Assembly: GCF_026262505.1 (NCBI RefSeq)
Contig: NC_067205.1
Location: 11,346,001-11,410,000 of the forward strand
Source: Trichomonas vaginalis G3
Taxonomy: Eukaryota > Parabasalia > Trichomonadida > Trichomonadidae
Length of the DNA stretch: 64,000 nucleotides
Direction: 5' to 3'
Positions 50,826 to 61,984 of the stretch are shown here, in pieces. Below the pieces are notes generated by a model. The model was not told the DNA's origin, searched no databases, and saw nothing but the letters and a program-made list of their open reading frames with translations. Position numbers and translations under genes: made by a program. How positions within the stretch are numbered: the stretch's first letter is position 1; each line of letters opens with the position of its first letter.

Positions 50826-51146
50826 AAATCTTCTGAAAAATAATATCACATAAACTCATATTATTTTCTAATATATAACTATTTTATATAAAAATCAAAT
50901 TCAATGATCTTAAAAGCGAAGGATAAACCTCAAAATTTACGAATATAATGAGTGGAATAGGCGTAAAGCAAAAATTGATATTTCATATGGTTTTATGATA
51001 GATAAGCATTATATTCCCACTCATTATATTCGTAAATTTTGAGGTTTATCCTTCGCTTTTAAGATCATTGAATTTGATTTTTATATAAAATAGTTATATA
51101 TTAGAAAATAATATGAGTTTATGTGATATTATTTTTCAGAAGATTT
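50826..51146. repeat. Perfect inverted repeat, 130-bp arms, 61-bp spacer
   Basis: Left arm 50,826-50,955 and right arm 51,017-51,146 are exact reverse complements by my reading, beginning AAATCTTCTGAAAAATAA and ending AATATAATGAGTGG. No target duplication seen. It could be a fold-back element, a recent inverted duplication, or an assembly artefact. Confidence 0.9.
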
Positions 51147-51724
51147 TGTGTTCTTCTTCAAAATTTTTGTTATAGACCGAAAATAGATTTTTTCGGTTTT
51201 CTCTTCAAATAATTGAAAGAATGATACTATTATAGGTTTATTATATTATATAGCATATAATCATGCTATAGCCGAAAATTATAAGTTTTGAGAAGATTGA
51301 ATATAACACAAATAAATTTGAATGTAAGTTAAATTGCTTGTTGTTTTTAATAGCTATTTAATGAGAAATCCAATATTGCAAAATTCAAATTGAATGATTG
51401 AAAGAACAGAAAAAGTCATTCTTTTCAATTTCGAATTTGTTTCATTGTATTTATAATTATATGGCAAATAAGATATTTAAACTTGATTTTTGAAGGAAAA
51501 TTCACAAAATTGAATAAATTCAAATAATTTTTATTCCAAAATAAACTAGTTATTTGAGTTTAATACTAATTATCTATTCAAACTACAAAGTTTGTAATTT
51601 AAAATATTTTGTGAGATCAGATTGAATTAATTCAAGGTTCTTTTCAATTAATATTAATGACCATATTACGCATTTCGAACATTCTAAACCAAATATATAA
51701 AAATGGGAGACGAATGTTAAATTT

Positions 51725-52072
51725 GCTAGACATGGGGAGTTGTCTGCAAAGTTTTAGCTCTTATCTCTAACAAAAAATTAATTTTAAAAAAAAGACCGAA
51801 TACGTTCACAGCGAGAAAAAAATAAAAGGCAAGATAGAATTTTCTAGACATAAAGAAGTTGTTTACCGAGTTTTAGCTCTTATCTCTAACAAAAAATTAA
51901 TTTTTTAAAAAAATGACCGAATACGTTTCACAGCGAAAAAAAATAAAAGGCAAGATAGAATTTTCTAGACATAAAGAAGTTGTTTACCGAGTTTTAGCTC
52001 TTATCTCTAACAAAAAATTAATTTTTAAAAAAAAGACCGAATACGTTTCACAGCGAGAAAAAAATAAAACTG
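51725..52072. repeat. Three-copy tandem repeat, about 118 bp
   Basis: Three copies with GTTTTAGCTCTTATCTCTAA, CAAAAAATTAATTTT and GACCGAATACGTTTCACAGC. Copies two and three are almost identical; the first is more different. Noncoding, just upstream of the interrupted host gene. Confidence 0.85.
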
Positions 52073-52238
52073 TACACTGATTTTCATTTTCATTTCCAGT
52101 CACTTTACTTATTATTTTTTCTTTTTTTTCATTTTAATTATAAATTATTTCATAATACGTTTATTTACGTTACCATTTTCTTTATTCTTTTGAATTCCAT
52201 ACTAGACACTTATAGAATATTTTGATTGTTAACGTACT

Positions 52239-52243
52239 TCATT
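52239..52243 (+). promoter_or_regulatory. Trichomonas-type initiator (TCATT)
   Basis: TCATT with its A at 52,241, six bases before the ATG at 52,247. This is the shortest usual distance for T. vaginalis. Confidence 0.55.
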
Positions 52244-52246
52244 AGA

Positions 52247-52660
52247 ATGAATCCTTACAAAGGGTATGTCGATCGAATTTACCTAATTGGTATTTCCAAT
52301 CAGATTGAAGAAGGTAAAATGACATGGGAAGAAGCTTGCACCCATGTTCCCATCGCCCCAACCCTTCAATCAAATGATTTCAAATATTTAGATGTTTCAA
52401 AATCTTTTTACAAAATCAATTTAGCTTACAGAATATCCCATTGCCTAAAGGCAAGAAAGATCGTAGGGTCAATCCCTACGACCAAATCAAAGCTCTTGCT
52501 GTGATACATGACCACTGGGCCTTTCCCTGTGGTCAAACAAAACAATGGAAACGTTTGAAATTACAACAAATTGATGTATCTTATAGAGAAGTACGCAGAT
52601 ACTTCAAAGAAAATCATTTCACCAAGACGCGATTAGAGCATGCCGGGCCAGAAGTTAGTA
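52247..52660 (+). pseudogene. Host-type gene, interrupted by Polinton C
   Basis: Starts MNPYKGYVDRIYLIGISNQI after an initiator. The reading continues through EEACTHVPIAPTLQSNDFKY, then in another frame from about 52,440 (PKGKKDRRVNPYDQIKALAV ... DVSYREVRRYFKENHF), so one frame change lies near 52,440. It ends where Polinton C begins. I do not recognise the family; the second part is basic with scattered His residues. It could belong to a host gene family or to a plain transposable element. Confidence 0.5.
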
Positions 52661-52664
52661 TGGC

Positions 52665-52710
52665 TAAGTCGTGTACTGAGGCACTGCGCGCCTCCGTACA
52701 CCACTTAACC
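52665..52710. repeat. Polinton C left terminal inverted repeat
   Basis: TAAGTCGTGTACTGAGG..., with an imperfect stem GAGGCAC/GCGCCTC around the loop TGC (52,678-52,694). Read outward it has the same layout as the A and B ends: a three-base-loop hairpin and then CAC.ACTTA. The exact edge is uncertain. Confidence 0.5.
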
Positions 52711-52831
52711 TTAAATATTTACAAAACCAGTAACGTATATTTTACAACACAAACGACAACACTAACTTAACCTTAAATATATACAAACCGCCAACCACTA
52801 ATGACTTCACTAATGTAAAAAATAAACGTTC

Positions 52832-53152
52832 TCACTTACAAAAGTATTGCAACTCCTCCCATTGCTGTGCTTCACATAACAGCTCATAATCTTCTGACTC
52901 ACTTTCTTCTTCATATAGGTCAAAATCACTGTCAAAATAAATGTTAGTAAGTTTTGACAAAGCTAATGAAACACGTTTACCGTTTGTATCGTATGCTTGT
53001 ATAAACTTTCCATTCTTCATTCCTTCATAAACGCTCAAACTAACTTTACCCTTTCTCCCTCGTATCTGATAGAATGTATTTTCACGAGGAACGAAGAACA
53101 AATTCTTGAACTCATGACCGTTGTAGTTTGTTATCTCAATAGTTTTCGTCAT
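52832..53152 (-). CDS. 106-residue protein at Polinton C end, unrecognised
   Basis: Starts MTKTIEITNYNGHEFKNLFF. A strand-rich first part (YQIRGRKGKVSLSVYEGMKN) and an acidic end with DLYEEESESEDYELLC. No family recognised. Position between the TIR and the core-like gene suggests an accessory role. Looks whole. Confidence 0.5.
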   Translation of the reverse strand: MTKTIEITNYNGHEFKNLFFVPRENTFYQIRGRKGKVSLSVYEGMKNGKFIQAYDTNGKRVSLALSKLTNIYFDSDFDLYEEESESEDYELLCEAQQWEELQYFCK

Positions 53153-53231
53153 TTACATCCAAATAAAAATTTTCAGTAAAAATAAAATAAACTTAAAAAT
53201 TAATGATATCACCACCCTCACACGTATGAAA

Positions 53232-53305
53232 ACATAGCCCAAAAATAAATTTAGGTGAAGTGGTGAGATCTCACCTCTTTTTTCACCTGTTTTTTCACCC
53301 TGTTG
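53232..53305. repeat. Palindromic block (C, left)
   Basis: AAAAATAAATTTAGGTGAAG, GGTGAGATCTCACC, then TTTTTTCACCTGTTTTTTCA. Same module as in A and B, at a gene end in a lineage whose core genes are different. Confidence 0.8.
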
Positions 53306-53308
53306 AAT

Positions 53309-53830
53309 TCATTGCTTTATAACTCTCTTCCTTGGTTTCTTTTTAGTTGCTTTCTTCACGTCTGTCTCCAACTTGACTGTCTTTCTTCTTCGGCCGTAAT
53401 GATACCAGTTACTTCCACCAGTCAATGGGTCAAATGGTCTTTCGTAAGGGTTTCCATACATTCCATAGGGACCATACGGAAGAACTACTGGTGGAGAAGA
53501 AACATTTTCTTTAGTTCCATCGAATCTATTTAAATGCATTGTTTCACCTTTCATCTGGTCATTAAAGTCTTTTGCGTGTTTTGCAAACTCATCGTCCTTT
53601 CCTAAAGCATTTTCTGACTCAGTCGCAACCAAATTGGATGCTTTATTTATGAGCCCTATTTTATTTAATCTTAACTTCTTTGCAACCCAGCCTCCAATCT
53701 TCCTTTATTTGCATCTAATGTCTTCGAAACCCTTCCTCCACTCATTTTATTTACTGCGTCATAAGCTCCAAGTGCTTTTGCTCCAAATGCTAATGCTTTT
53801 GTTCCATTGCGCCTAAAGCTGCCCAAGCTA
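53309..53830 (-). pseudogene. Core-like protein with basic tail, Polinton C
   Basis: The clearer part reads ALGKDDEFAKHAKDFNDQMK, then a Tyr/Pro/Gly-rich stretch (PVVLPYGPYGMYGNPYERPF) and a very basic tail (YGRRRKTVKLETDVKKATKK). The plan, an aromatic patch then a Lys/Arg tail, resembles small DNA-condensing virion proteins. The beginning is Ala/Lys-rich. Function inferred only. Fossil: about two interruptions. Confidence 0.45.
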
Positions 53831-53834
53831 CCAT

Positions 53835-54059
53835 TTACCCCATATTAAAATCATCTCTCTTCAATATTATCTCATAAAAGTTCTCGTTACTGGAGAAAGT
53901 CAATGAAACATAAGCGTTCTCACGGGCTTCGCCCTCACCGCTTTGCGGTCTATCTAACTTATTTCTTATATCATCTATACGCTTCAAAATGTCTGAACAA
54001 TTGCTAACATCTTCTACAACAGTTATTTCATCATGAATGACCTTCAAGAACAAGCTCAT
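53835..54059 (-). CDS. 74-residue Polinton C protein, unrecognised
   Basis: Starts MSLFLKVIHDEITVVEDVSN and ends NENFYEIILKRDDFNMG. Two short GC-rich stem-loops, GGGC TTC GCCC (53,924-53,934) and ACCGC TTT GCGGT (53,937-53,949), lie inside its coding sequence (residues around DRPQSGEGEARE), which is unusual. No family recognised. Ends directly at the next gene. Looks whole. Confidence 0.5.
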   Translation of the reverse strand: MSLFLKVIHDEITVVEDVSNCSDILKRIDDIRNKLDRPQSGEGEARENAYVSLTFSSNENFYEIILKRDDFNMG

Positions 54060-54941
54060 TTAATATGCTATTAAAATCATCTCAATAATGAGTCCATCCT
54101 TTCCATCTTTAGGTAGCACAACATCTTTCATTGAAGAAGGTTCGACAAGTCTTATGTTAAACTTACTGACAAAGTTTGTTATACTATAATGCTTCGGTGG
54201 CGAATACATGTAGTTTGAAAGACATAATATAGATTCTTCAGCAAATTCACTTATACTGGATTTTATAACAATGTTCTCACGAGACCAAACGCCACCAATT
54301 GACAATCTTGTAAGCAATCCTGCTGAGCCTTCAACTGTAAACGTCGATGGTAACATTCCACGAAGGTCATTTATTGACATCTTTGAGTCACTGAATTTAA
54401 ATATTTTCTTAAAACAATCGTCATTATCTAACCATGCAATAGCTTTGAAGTTTTCATTCGAATATACATCTGCTTCATTAAATGTAAAACCTGACTTCTT
54501 TGCAGAGACGACTTTAAAATCTATTGAGTTTGTTTCAAAATTATATGCTATGGTAACTTCTGAAGGTAATGGATGCCCTTCCGCAGTCAGTTGTTCTCTC
54601 ACTACCGTTTGAAGCTTTGTGTTAAAAACTTTCATGTCATCTCCTGTGTCTAGGTTCACATACACAGCAACAGGGAAACTATCTTGCTTCTTTGTTTCAT
54701 CATTATACCTCAAAACATTAAAGTTCTTCAATAATATTGTTCTTCCTGCTGGAATACTTCGAACTTGTCTGATTTCAATAGCTTTCTCACCTCCTATATA
54801 CTCTACCCAGTGTCTTGGATATTCATAAGTATACTGACTTTCTTGAATTTTGGTTGGTTTCATCATAACGTGTTCATAGTATATCTTTATACTCTTGTCA
54901 GTTAGACTCGGTGCTATATTCTGAATATTTCTGACTTGCAT
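54060..54941 (-). CDS. Conserved Polinton structural-type protein (C)
   Basis: About 293 residues from MQVRNIQNIAPSLTDKSIKI. It corresponds to the 282-residue protein of Polinton B: YTYEYPRHWVEYIGGEKAIE at the front and SILCLSNYMYSPPKHYSI near the end. Strand-rich in between (FPVAVYVNLDTGDDMKVFN). Family unnamed; a spike-base or minor capsid function is possible. Divergent from the ATPase with 16 bases between the starts, whereas in B the partner is the fibre. Start chosen at the Met nearest the ATPase leader. Looks whole. Confidence 0.6.
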   Translation of the reverse strand: MQVRNIQNIAPSLTDKSIKIYYEHVMMKPTKIQESQYTYEYPRHWVEYIGGEKAIEIRQVRSIPAGRTILLKNFNVLRYNDETKKQDSFPVAVYVNLDTGDDMKVFNTKLQTVVREQLTAEGHPLPSEVTIAYNFETNSIDFKVVSAKKSGFTFNEADVYSNENFKAIAWLDNDDCFKKIFKFSDSKMSINDLRGMLPSTFTVEGSAGLLTRLSIGGVWSRENIVIKSSISEFAEESILCLSNYMYSPPKHYSITNFVSKFNIRLVEPSSMKDVVLPKDGKDGLIIEMILIAY

Positions 54942-54957
54942 TTTTAATGGAGATAAA

Positions 54958-55849
54958 ATGAAGCATTTAATACATGAAGTAGATGAAGACATGAATGAAA
55001 GCAGTGAAAAGCTCAACAGTTCTCTTATTCTTCCTTTCAGTAAGGACTATGAATTCTGTTCAAATGGCGTTTATTTCTATTGTGGAAAGATGGGGTCAGG
55101 AAAGACATTCAACCTCATTCGTCATATACTCATAACAGAACGTTTAGGAAATGACTCATATTATGACCAAATCATTATATCAGCAACTTCAGACTCTATG
55201 GACTCAACAGCGAAAACATTTATGTCAAAAGTTCAAGCCTCTGTCGTTAAAGTTCCAGACAGTGAACTCATTGAATTTCTTCAACGTTACATTCGACGTA
55301 AGAGGAAATATTATGCCATCGTTGAATTTATACAGTCAGGAATGCAAAGACTTCTGAGGAGATGGAAAGAATTATTGACAAACACCACTTACGTCAGTAC
55401 TCAGGAGTTTACGATATGAAACGACTTACAAACTACATTCTGTCAAAACTTTCAAAATACCCCTTCAAAAAATATCCTTCAAACACTTATTAGTTTGTGA
55501 CGACTTCGCTGGTAAAGGTTTAGTTTCAAAGCCTGACTCACCATTAGCTAACATCATTACTAAAGTCAGACATTACCATTTAACTGTAGCAATACTTATG
55601 CAAACATGGAGGTTTTTAGCTTTAAACATAAAACGTCTCATAACTGACTTCGTTATCTTTCAAGGTTTCTCACGCTATGATATTGAACTCATTTGGAAAC
55701 AGTCAGGTATAACATTACCTTTTGAAGAAATTTGGGAAGCATATAAGTCTCTCATCTCTCCTCGTTCATACCTTGAGATTCATATCATGACTAATACCAT
55801 TAAAGTCAAAAATATTCCATGGAACGACCAACATTGTTTTAAAGTTTAA
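54958..55849 (+). pseudogene. Packaging ATPase, Polinton C
   Basis: The genome-packaging ATPase of this lineage. It starts MKHLIHEVDEDMNESSEKLN. Walker A is YCGKMGSGKTFNLIRHIL; Walker B lies in a CDDFAGKGLV stretch; a Gln-containing VAILMQTWRF follows, as in the A/B ATPases. Apart from these motifs it is very different from them, showing two old lineages. Fossil: about two interruptions. Confidence 0.75.
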
Positions 55850-55921
55850 CCTTCAATTGACTGATGGTAAACAAATTCCATGCATCTCTGTCGCCATTTC
55901 TGTTAATATTTTTGCTGTCAT

Positions 55922-56206
55922 TCATATCATCCACTTCTCCATCGTTAACTTTTGAGGATATGCGTTAGAATAGCTGTTCTTAAATGAAGGCTTTTCACCT
56001 TTGAGAGCATAAACTCTATAACTTTCTGCATACTTTATGTTTGAACCTCCTGAGCCATCATTGACATAAATTTTTATAGGCTTCCACCCTTTGTTCATGT
56101 TCCTGCTTCTTCCCTTAGCTCTTTTGTTCAGTAGTTCTACATCTTTATACACAGCACCTGTCTCAGTGAATTCAACAATATTTTCATTCGTTAGCTTTAC
56201 ATTCAA
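55922..56206 (-). pseudogene. Small Polinton C protein, unrecognised
   Basis: Reads NVKLTNENIVEFTETGAVYK, then KGRSRNMNKGWKPIKIYVND and a Tyr/Lys-rich end. Gly- and Lys-rich middle. No Met in a convincing place, so the start is unsure. No family recognised. Confidence 0.4.
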
Positions 56207-56263
56207 ACCTTGTCGAGTATATTGTTCATTTCATACATATAAAAGGTTTTTATTCTATATGAA

Positions 56264-56877
56264 ATGAGAAGCAAATCCATCTTAGCTGGTGCCGTTAATG
56301 TTCCAATTGAACCAACATCAAATGTTGACTCACGAACGACAAACAATATTGTCATAAAGAACTATAGTTCAGAGTGTTTGAAAGAACCAGAACCAGAGCT
56401 GAAATCCGTGAATTTAAACACAGCTTCAAACGCTAACGCTACATCAGATGTTAAGTTAGAGTATCCACCACTGGACCAAATTCTTTCAAGAGAAGCCAAC
56501 GACAACCCTTACACAAATGTTCAAACAAATCCTTCAGATAACGTAGACCATTACCTTCTTCAGTTATACCAAACAATTTTACTCAAAGACGATAAGAAGC
56601 TTTTGACAAATCTTATAAGCAAGAACCAAATAATTCTAACAAAGGAGGATTTAGAAAATGTTATATCACGAATAACAGGAAAGCAATGTGTCATTGACTA
56701 TCTCGACCCTGAAATCGAATGCTGTGGTCAAACGCAATATTCATGAAAATAGGTAACATCCGCATCATTGAAACACCAGGAACTCCAGGAGTTGAGTTTA
56801 AGTATAAATATTCGAACGAGTATACAAAACTATCTACTTACTATAAGCTTTGTTTGAAATATGTTTTAGTAAATTAA
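56264..56877 (+). pseudogene. Conserved Polinton protein with CCG motif (C)
   Basis: Begins MRSKSILAGAVNVPIEPTSN. A Ser/Asn/Thr/Pro-rich disordered first part is followed by helices (VDHYLLQLYQTILLKDDKKL) and LDPEIECCGQT, matching the CCG gene of Polinton A (14,561-15,141). Conservation across the two lineages, next to the penton, suggests a virion or assembly protein. Fossil: about one interruption. Confidence 0.5.
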
Positions 56878-57007
56878 AGCAATTTGTAATATCTATCCAA
56901 AACTTCTTCAACAGTATCGAACTCATCTTCATAATGCAAACCTAATCTTATTGACTTGGTGCAGTTTTCACTAAACACAATATTTTTTCTGTTCTCTTGA
57001 CTGACAT
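56874..57007 (-). pseudogene. Small penton-neighbour gene (C)
   Basis: The end reads DEFDTVEEVLDRYYKLL, similar in pattern to the end of 14,324-14,554 in Polinton A. It ends tail-to-tail with the CCG gene, overlapping by four bases. Fossil; start unsure. Confidence 0.35.
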
Positions 57008-57074
57008 AACTAACTCATTTGTTTCATCAAACAGCAACAACCAAAGTTCATGACCTAATACATAACATTCATAC

Positions 57075-57838
57075 TTATATTTTTAGCTCTGAGTTCTCTT
57101 GTAAGCTGTTGCATTTAATATTTTCTAAAAAGTCAACTTCAACAGTCATTCGCACTGGTGCCTTCAGTTCTACAGGTCGCCCTGAAAGTCAACTAGTCTG
57201 AATTGCATGTCTTTCAAATTATGAGGACTAATGCGAACCCATTTACCTAAATGAGTTGCTATGACAGGAACGTTTGGAATGAACATTGAATTGACTGCAT
57301 AACAGAAGGATTTATATTCTACTGAACCTTTACTATTAACTCCTGAAATACCTGTGACATTAGCTATTTTAGACTCAATGTACAAACAATTACCATAACA
57401 TACGTATGGAACAGATTTCATCTCAATCGTTTTGTCAACACTTTTCAAAGGAAATGTCATATGGTATGCACCCCAAAAGAAGTTGTACTCTATGACTCAT
57501 TCTTGGTATCTTAAACTCTTTCTCGCTGCTGAACTTCAATGTTCCCTCAGAAGAGATTCGACATCTATGTTGTCAATAGTTTCTTCATTTATGAGAGCAT
57601 TTAACACTCCAGCATTTATCTATTCTATATACCCAACTCTGTTAGGAAATGTTATAACACTTCTTTTGTCATCTATTTCAAACTCCATGAAATCTGTTTC
57701 GTCAGTTATAAACGAATGAAGCAATAGTATTAAAGTCAACAACTCTGAAAGCAAGCGCTTCATTCTGAAGACCTAAGTTTGTTTGTAGCTTTACTGTCCC
57801 GTATTCGTTTGGGTCTGTACTTTGCAAATAGAACAACA
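57075..57838 (-). pseudogene. Minor capsid (penton) protein, Polinton C
   Basis: Starts MLFYLQSTDPNEYGTVKLQT. Later parts show strands ending in DMQFRLVDFQGDL, a stretch close to the last strands of Polinton/virophage penton proteins (L...D..G...L), and FCYAVNSMFIPNVPVIATHL before it. A single jelly-roll vertex protein is the likely role. Fossil: about two interruptions. Confidence 0.55.
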
Positions 57839-57856
57839 TTTTATTCTCATTAAAAT

Positions 57857-60738
57857 ATGACTATTGCTGCATTGCGTATGAAACAAATGAAGCAAGAAGA
57901 GCACATGAACTAGTAAACGAAAACTCAACTTTAACCATTGAAGGCAATGATTTAGTCATTGACGATGGAAAAAACTAAAAAAGTCATTGATTTCGATACT
58001 TTTAACACTTATGACCCATTCATTACAACAAGCAAGGTTCCTATCATAATGATGGAACGGTGCAATATATAAATTCTACAGTAGATGCCTCATTAGTGAA
58101 AGTATTAAATGTTCTCATTGAATTGTTAAAGAGCTTTCGATTTGACGACAACATTAAAGGCCTAAAGAATTTAGTCATGAATGAGAAACAAATTCTCGGC
58201 TCTGCTGGTAGCAGTAATGATGTACACCTTATGACATTAGAATATTATAACGAACATAAAGATGAACTGAAAGAGAGAAGGTGACACCGGACCACAAGGA
58301 CCACAAGGAATACAAGGAATACAAGGAATTCAAGGAATTCAAGGACCTCAAGGCGAAAACGGTTTGGATGGAAAGGATGGAAAGGATGGAAAAACTGCTA
58401 AATCATGGATATGGACCTTATAAAATACTGGTTTAACAGCTGCTTCATATGGAGTTCTTCAATACCAAATCGGAAAGATATGGGCAGTACTTGGTGAAGA
58501 AGCTTTAGATGACGTTAAAAATGCTTTGAACTTCATTTCAAATGGTTCGGATACTATTTAAAACTTTATCTGGTTGGATGCAAGAAACAAGGAGTCAAAT
58601 AGATACTGTAAGATGTATAGCAAACAATGCACGTACGGAATTGGATACTTTACGAGAAGCACAAAATACACTAAAGGAAGCAAATGATATTCTTGGCTCA
58701 GTATCAGACATGCATGAAGATTGGCTTAAAGGTATTGACAAATCTTTAAAAAATCACAGTCAGTCTATTGCTGACTACAAGAAAGTATAGATTTTTTACA
58801 TAGTGCTATGGACGTACATGATGGAAGCATAAGGAACTTACTTAATGCTAACAATAACTTACCAGGAACTATTAAAGCATTTATAAAGTCCTTTGTAAAA
58901 CCCGGTGCTCTAACATTTAGGTCTTTGAGAGCAAGAGCATTGAAGTCAAGAGATGCAGAAACTCCAACAGAACCTACAGAAGGAACTGAAACAACAGAAA
59001 CTCCAGAAGAACACCAAAACCAACAGCTAATGAAATATTGTTCGAATATTTTCCAAGGTACTCTGTTTCATTGCATACATTCAAGAAATACTTAAGAAAG
59101 CAGACTTGACTTTAGAGATGATGAAAGTTCTGTATATCTTTCGTTCCAGTTTCAAATAGCAGAACTTTTGAGACAGATATGCTTAATGTATGACAACATC
59201 TCTGATTTCACAAGATATGATGACGACCATGACCCCGAACACGGTGAAGAAGAAGTTTTACAAACATCCATTAAGACAGGAAAGGTTTTAACTCAAAGTC
59301 TCATTATTGACACCAAAATGGCGAAGTGGACGTTCTTCAAGAGCTGAAGAAAAATACTTCTTCGGGAGGTGGTGGTAGGCATGAACTTGAAATAAATGAG
59401 ATAGAAGAGAAATTAGCCGAAAAAGCAGATAAAAAACCACGTTCATTATATAACTTCAGACGAACAGATTATAACAGACTACCATGGATATTAACACGAA
59501 GTGATGAAGTGAAGACGGAAGATGTTAATGAAAGAAGAGATATAAATACATTCGCTGCTAAAGGTTATGACATAAGCTGTACTGTACAGTATGACACGGG
59601 TAAAGCACCAGAAGCATTTAGTATAACGATGAAATTTATGCCTCTACTTTCTCTGTTAACGGTGTATTAGTTGAACCAAGATTTACATTGAGAGTTAAGA
59701 CAAAAATAACCGTTGAAGATGCTATTAAAAGTAAAGCTGACAAAGATGAACTCGAAGCAATGAACAAAGTTTTGAAATCTCATAAACACAACATCTCCGA
59801 TATAAATGAACTTCAAGCTACATTAAATAGTAAAGCCGACAAAAATCATACACATAATCCTTCACTACTGTTAGAGCAGCAGACGACATAATTATTGAAC
59901 TATGATTTGGGTTCAAAGTGCACCTTTAGAGAATCCGAGTACAAGCGTAAAGATACTCTTAACAATTTAGATAAGAGTTGCAGGAATATCGAAGATCATG
60001 CCAGAAACTTTGAAGCATATGAACTACCCGCAATGTTAGATAAGAAAGCTGACAAGAACCATACACATAAATCCTTCACTACTGTTAGAGCAGACGACAT
60101 AATATTGAACTATGATTTGGGTTCAAGTGCACCTTTAGAGAATCCGAGTACAAGCGTAAAAGATACTCTTAACAATTAGATATAAGAGTTGCAGGAATAT
60201 CGAAGATCATGCCAGAAACTTTGAAGCATATGAACTACCCGCAATGTTAGATAAAAAAGCAGACAAAACAGAGCTTCAAACATTAAAAGACTCAGATTCT
60301 TGAAAACATATATCCTATAGGCTCTATTTATACGTCAATGAACTCAACAAATCCAGCAAGTGTTTTAGGTTTTGGTTACGTGGAAGCAGATTGTAGATAA
60401 ATTCTTATACTGTGCTAACTCTTCAAAGCAAACAGGAGGTTCGAGAGAAATTAAAGAAGCAAACCTTCCACCGCACACTCATACAGGAACTACAAACACA
60501 ACAGGAATCATTCACATTCAATAACAAAAAAGAGGTTATACAAATCTTTGCAGCAGGTTCGGATAGACAGGGAATGCATAGATATGATATTTCAAGTGAC
60601 CCAGTAGATTCAAGCACAGGTATTTTCTGTGGAACCACAGGAAATCATTCACACACTTTCACAACAAATCCAACAGGCTCGGGTGAAGATTATATGCCAC
60701 CATTTGTGACTGTATTCGCATGGTACCGCGTTCAATGA
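57857..60738 (+). pseudogene. Long fibre region with collagen-like segment and collar tip (C)
   Basis: A long fibre-like region. In order: a helical start (57,978-58,280), a collagen-like run of Gly-X-Y triplets with [10 protein letters not shown] and [10 protein letters not shown] (about 58,285-58,400), coiled coil (RTELDTLREAQNTLKEANDI), further shaft with HTHN/HTHK motifs and a duplicated unit around ADDIILNYDLG (59,820-60,240), and the phage-collar tip with GSIYTSMNS and a GNHSHTF end. Collagen triplets and collar tips form trimeric spikes in phages. A hairpin with stem CGCGTTC/GAACGCG spans the last codons. Fossil: many interruptions. Confidence 0.65.
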
Positions 60739-60798
60739 ACGCGCTTGAGCCTGCTTTGCGGACTTACCGTCTTGAATAAAATCTTTAACTTTACATAA

Positions 60799-61821
60799 AT
60801 GAGCTTGAAAGAAGTATTCGAACAACATCCATGGAGGTCATTTAAGAATTCAATGAAGCTGCAAAGAGTTGGGGATTTACTAACAGAGCTGAAGTGAAAA
60901 GGTTCTTTGACAAAAATGTTGTACATCAAACAAAAATAAACCCTTACGACTACTTTTTACCAATTTACTCCAACACTCCTGACGCATACCAATTTGACAC
61001 TCTCATTCAAAGCAGAAAAGGAGGACATAAACCATTCCTCATCTTCATAAATGTTAACACTCGCAAAGCATATGCATATCCAATGAGGAACAAAGGAACT
61101 CGTGAAGTGTTAAGAGTTTTACAAAAGTTTGTAGCAGAACATAGCCCAAGTACTTTAACATCAGACCAAGACAGTGCATACCTCAGCAATGAAATCACAG
61201 ATTTTCTCATTAAGCATAACATAACTCACTACACTACTGAAGACCATAACCATAACATACTCGGCATCATAAACCGCTTCATAAACTCTCAGAGATTTAA
61301 ATCAAGAGCGAGACTTTACCGAAGAAACAATGAAACATTTTCTCGAAGTATATAATTCCTCAACACATTCTACAACAGGACATACACCAAATTCAATGAC
61401 ACAACAACAAGAAGAAAAGTATATACAAAAGAAACGAAGTCAAACACAAAATATCAGAAATTCAACACAATTTACCCTCATTCCTGGTACAAAAGTTCGT
61501 GTAGTTCTTGACGACAAACCGTTGACAAAGAAACGTTTAAGGTTAAGTCGAAATTATTATATCGTAGACTCTACGCAAGGTAATGGATATCTTATAAAAG
61601 CTGCTGACGACTATGCGTTTTACCCTCGTCATAAATTAGTCGAAAGTAGTAATGGCAAACTTGCTGAAACCATTGACGAAGCAAAGCGAGGAGTGGTTAT
61701 TGAAATACTTGACTACAACATAAACGATGACACTTATAAAGTAAGATATGAAGGAGGTGTTGAAGATGTTATACCATCTAAGAACTTGAGAGAGTCAAAC
61801 CAACACATCTGGGACCATTAG
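60799..61821 (+). pseudogene. Polinton C integrase (rve) with chromo-like tail
   Basis: Retroviral-type integrase. Starts MSLKEVFEQHPWRSFKNSMK. The core shows FDTLIQSRKGGHKPFLIFIN and STLTSDQDSAYLSNEITDFL. The C-terminal part has an SH3-like segment (IPGTKVRVVLDDKPLTKKRL) and a chromo-like end (GVVIEILDYNINDDTYKVRY), which in other integrases reads chromatin marks. It shares only motifs with the A/B integrases. Fossil: about two interruptions. Confidence 0.75.
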
Positions 61822-61984
61822 AGCGGGAGTACTGGAAAGACAAAAATATGCCAGAAAGAATAAGAAAATTCTTCTAAACTTTTTCATTAGATGTAAATCA
61901 GACATGAATGAGAACAGTCATGATAATTAATGGTACCATTTATTTTAACATAAAGACGCAAAGCGGCGAGGACGAAGTCCATGA

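Larger units (their letters stand above)
50552..52238. other. AT-rich host intergenic region with repeats
   Basis: No gene seen. Holds a long perfect palindrome (50,826-51,146) and a three-copy tandem repeat (51,725-52,072), listed separately. Confidence 0.6.
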
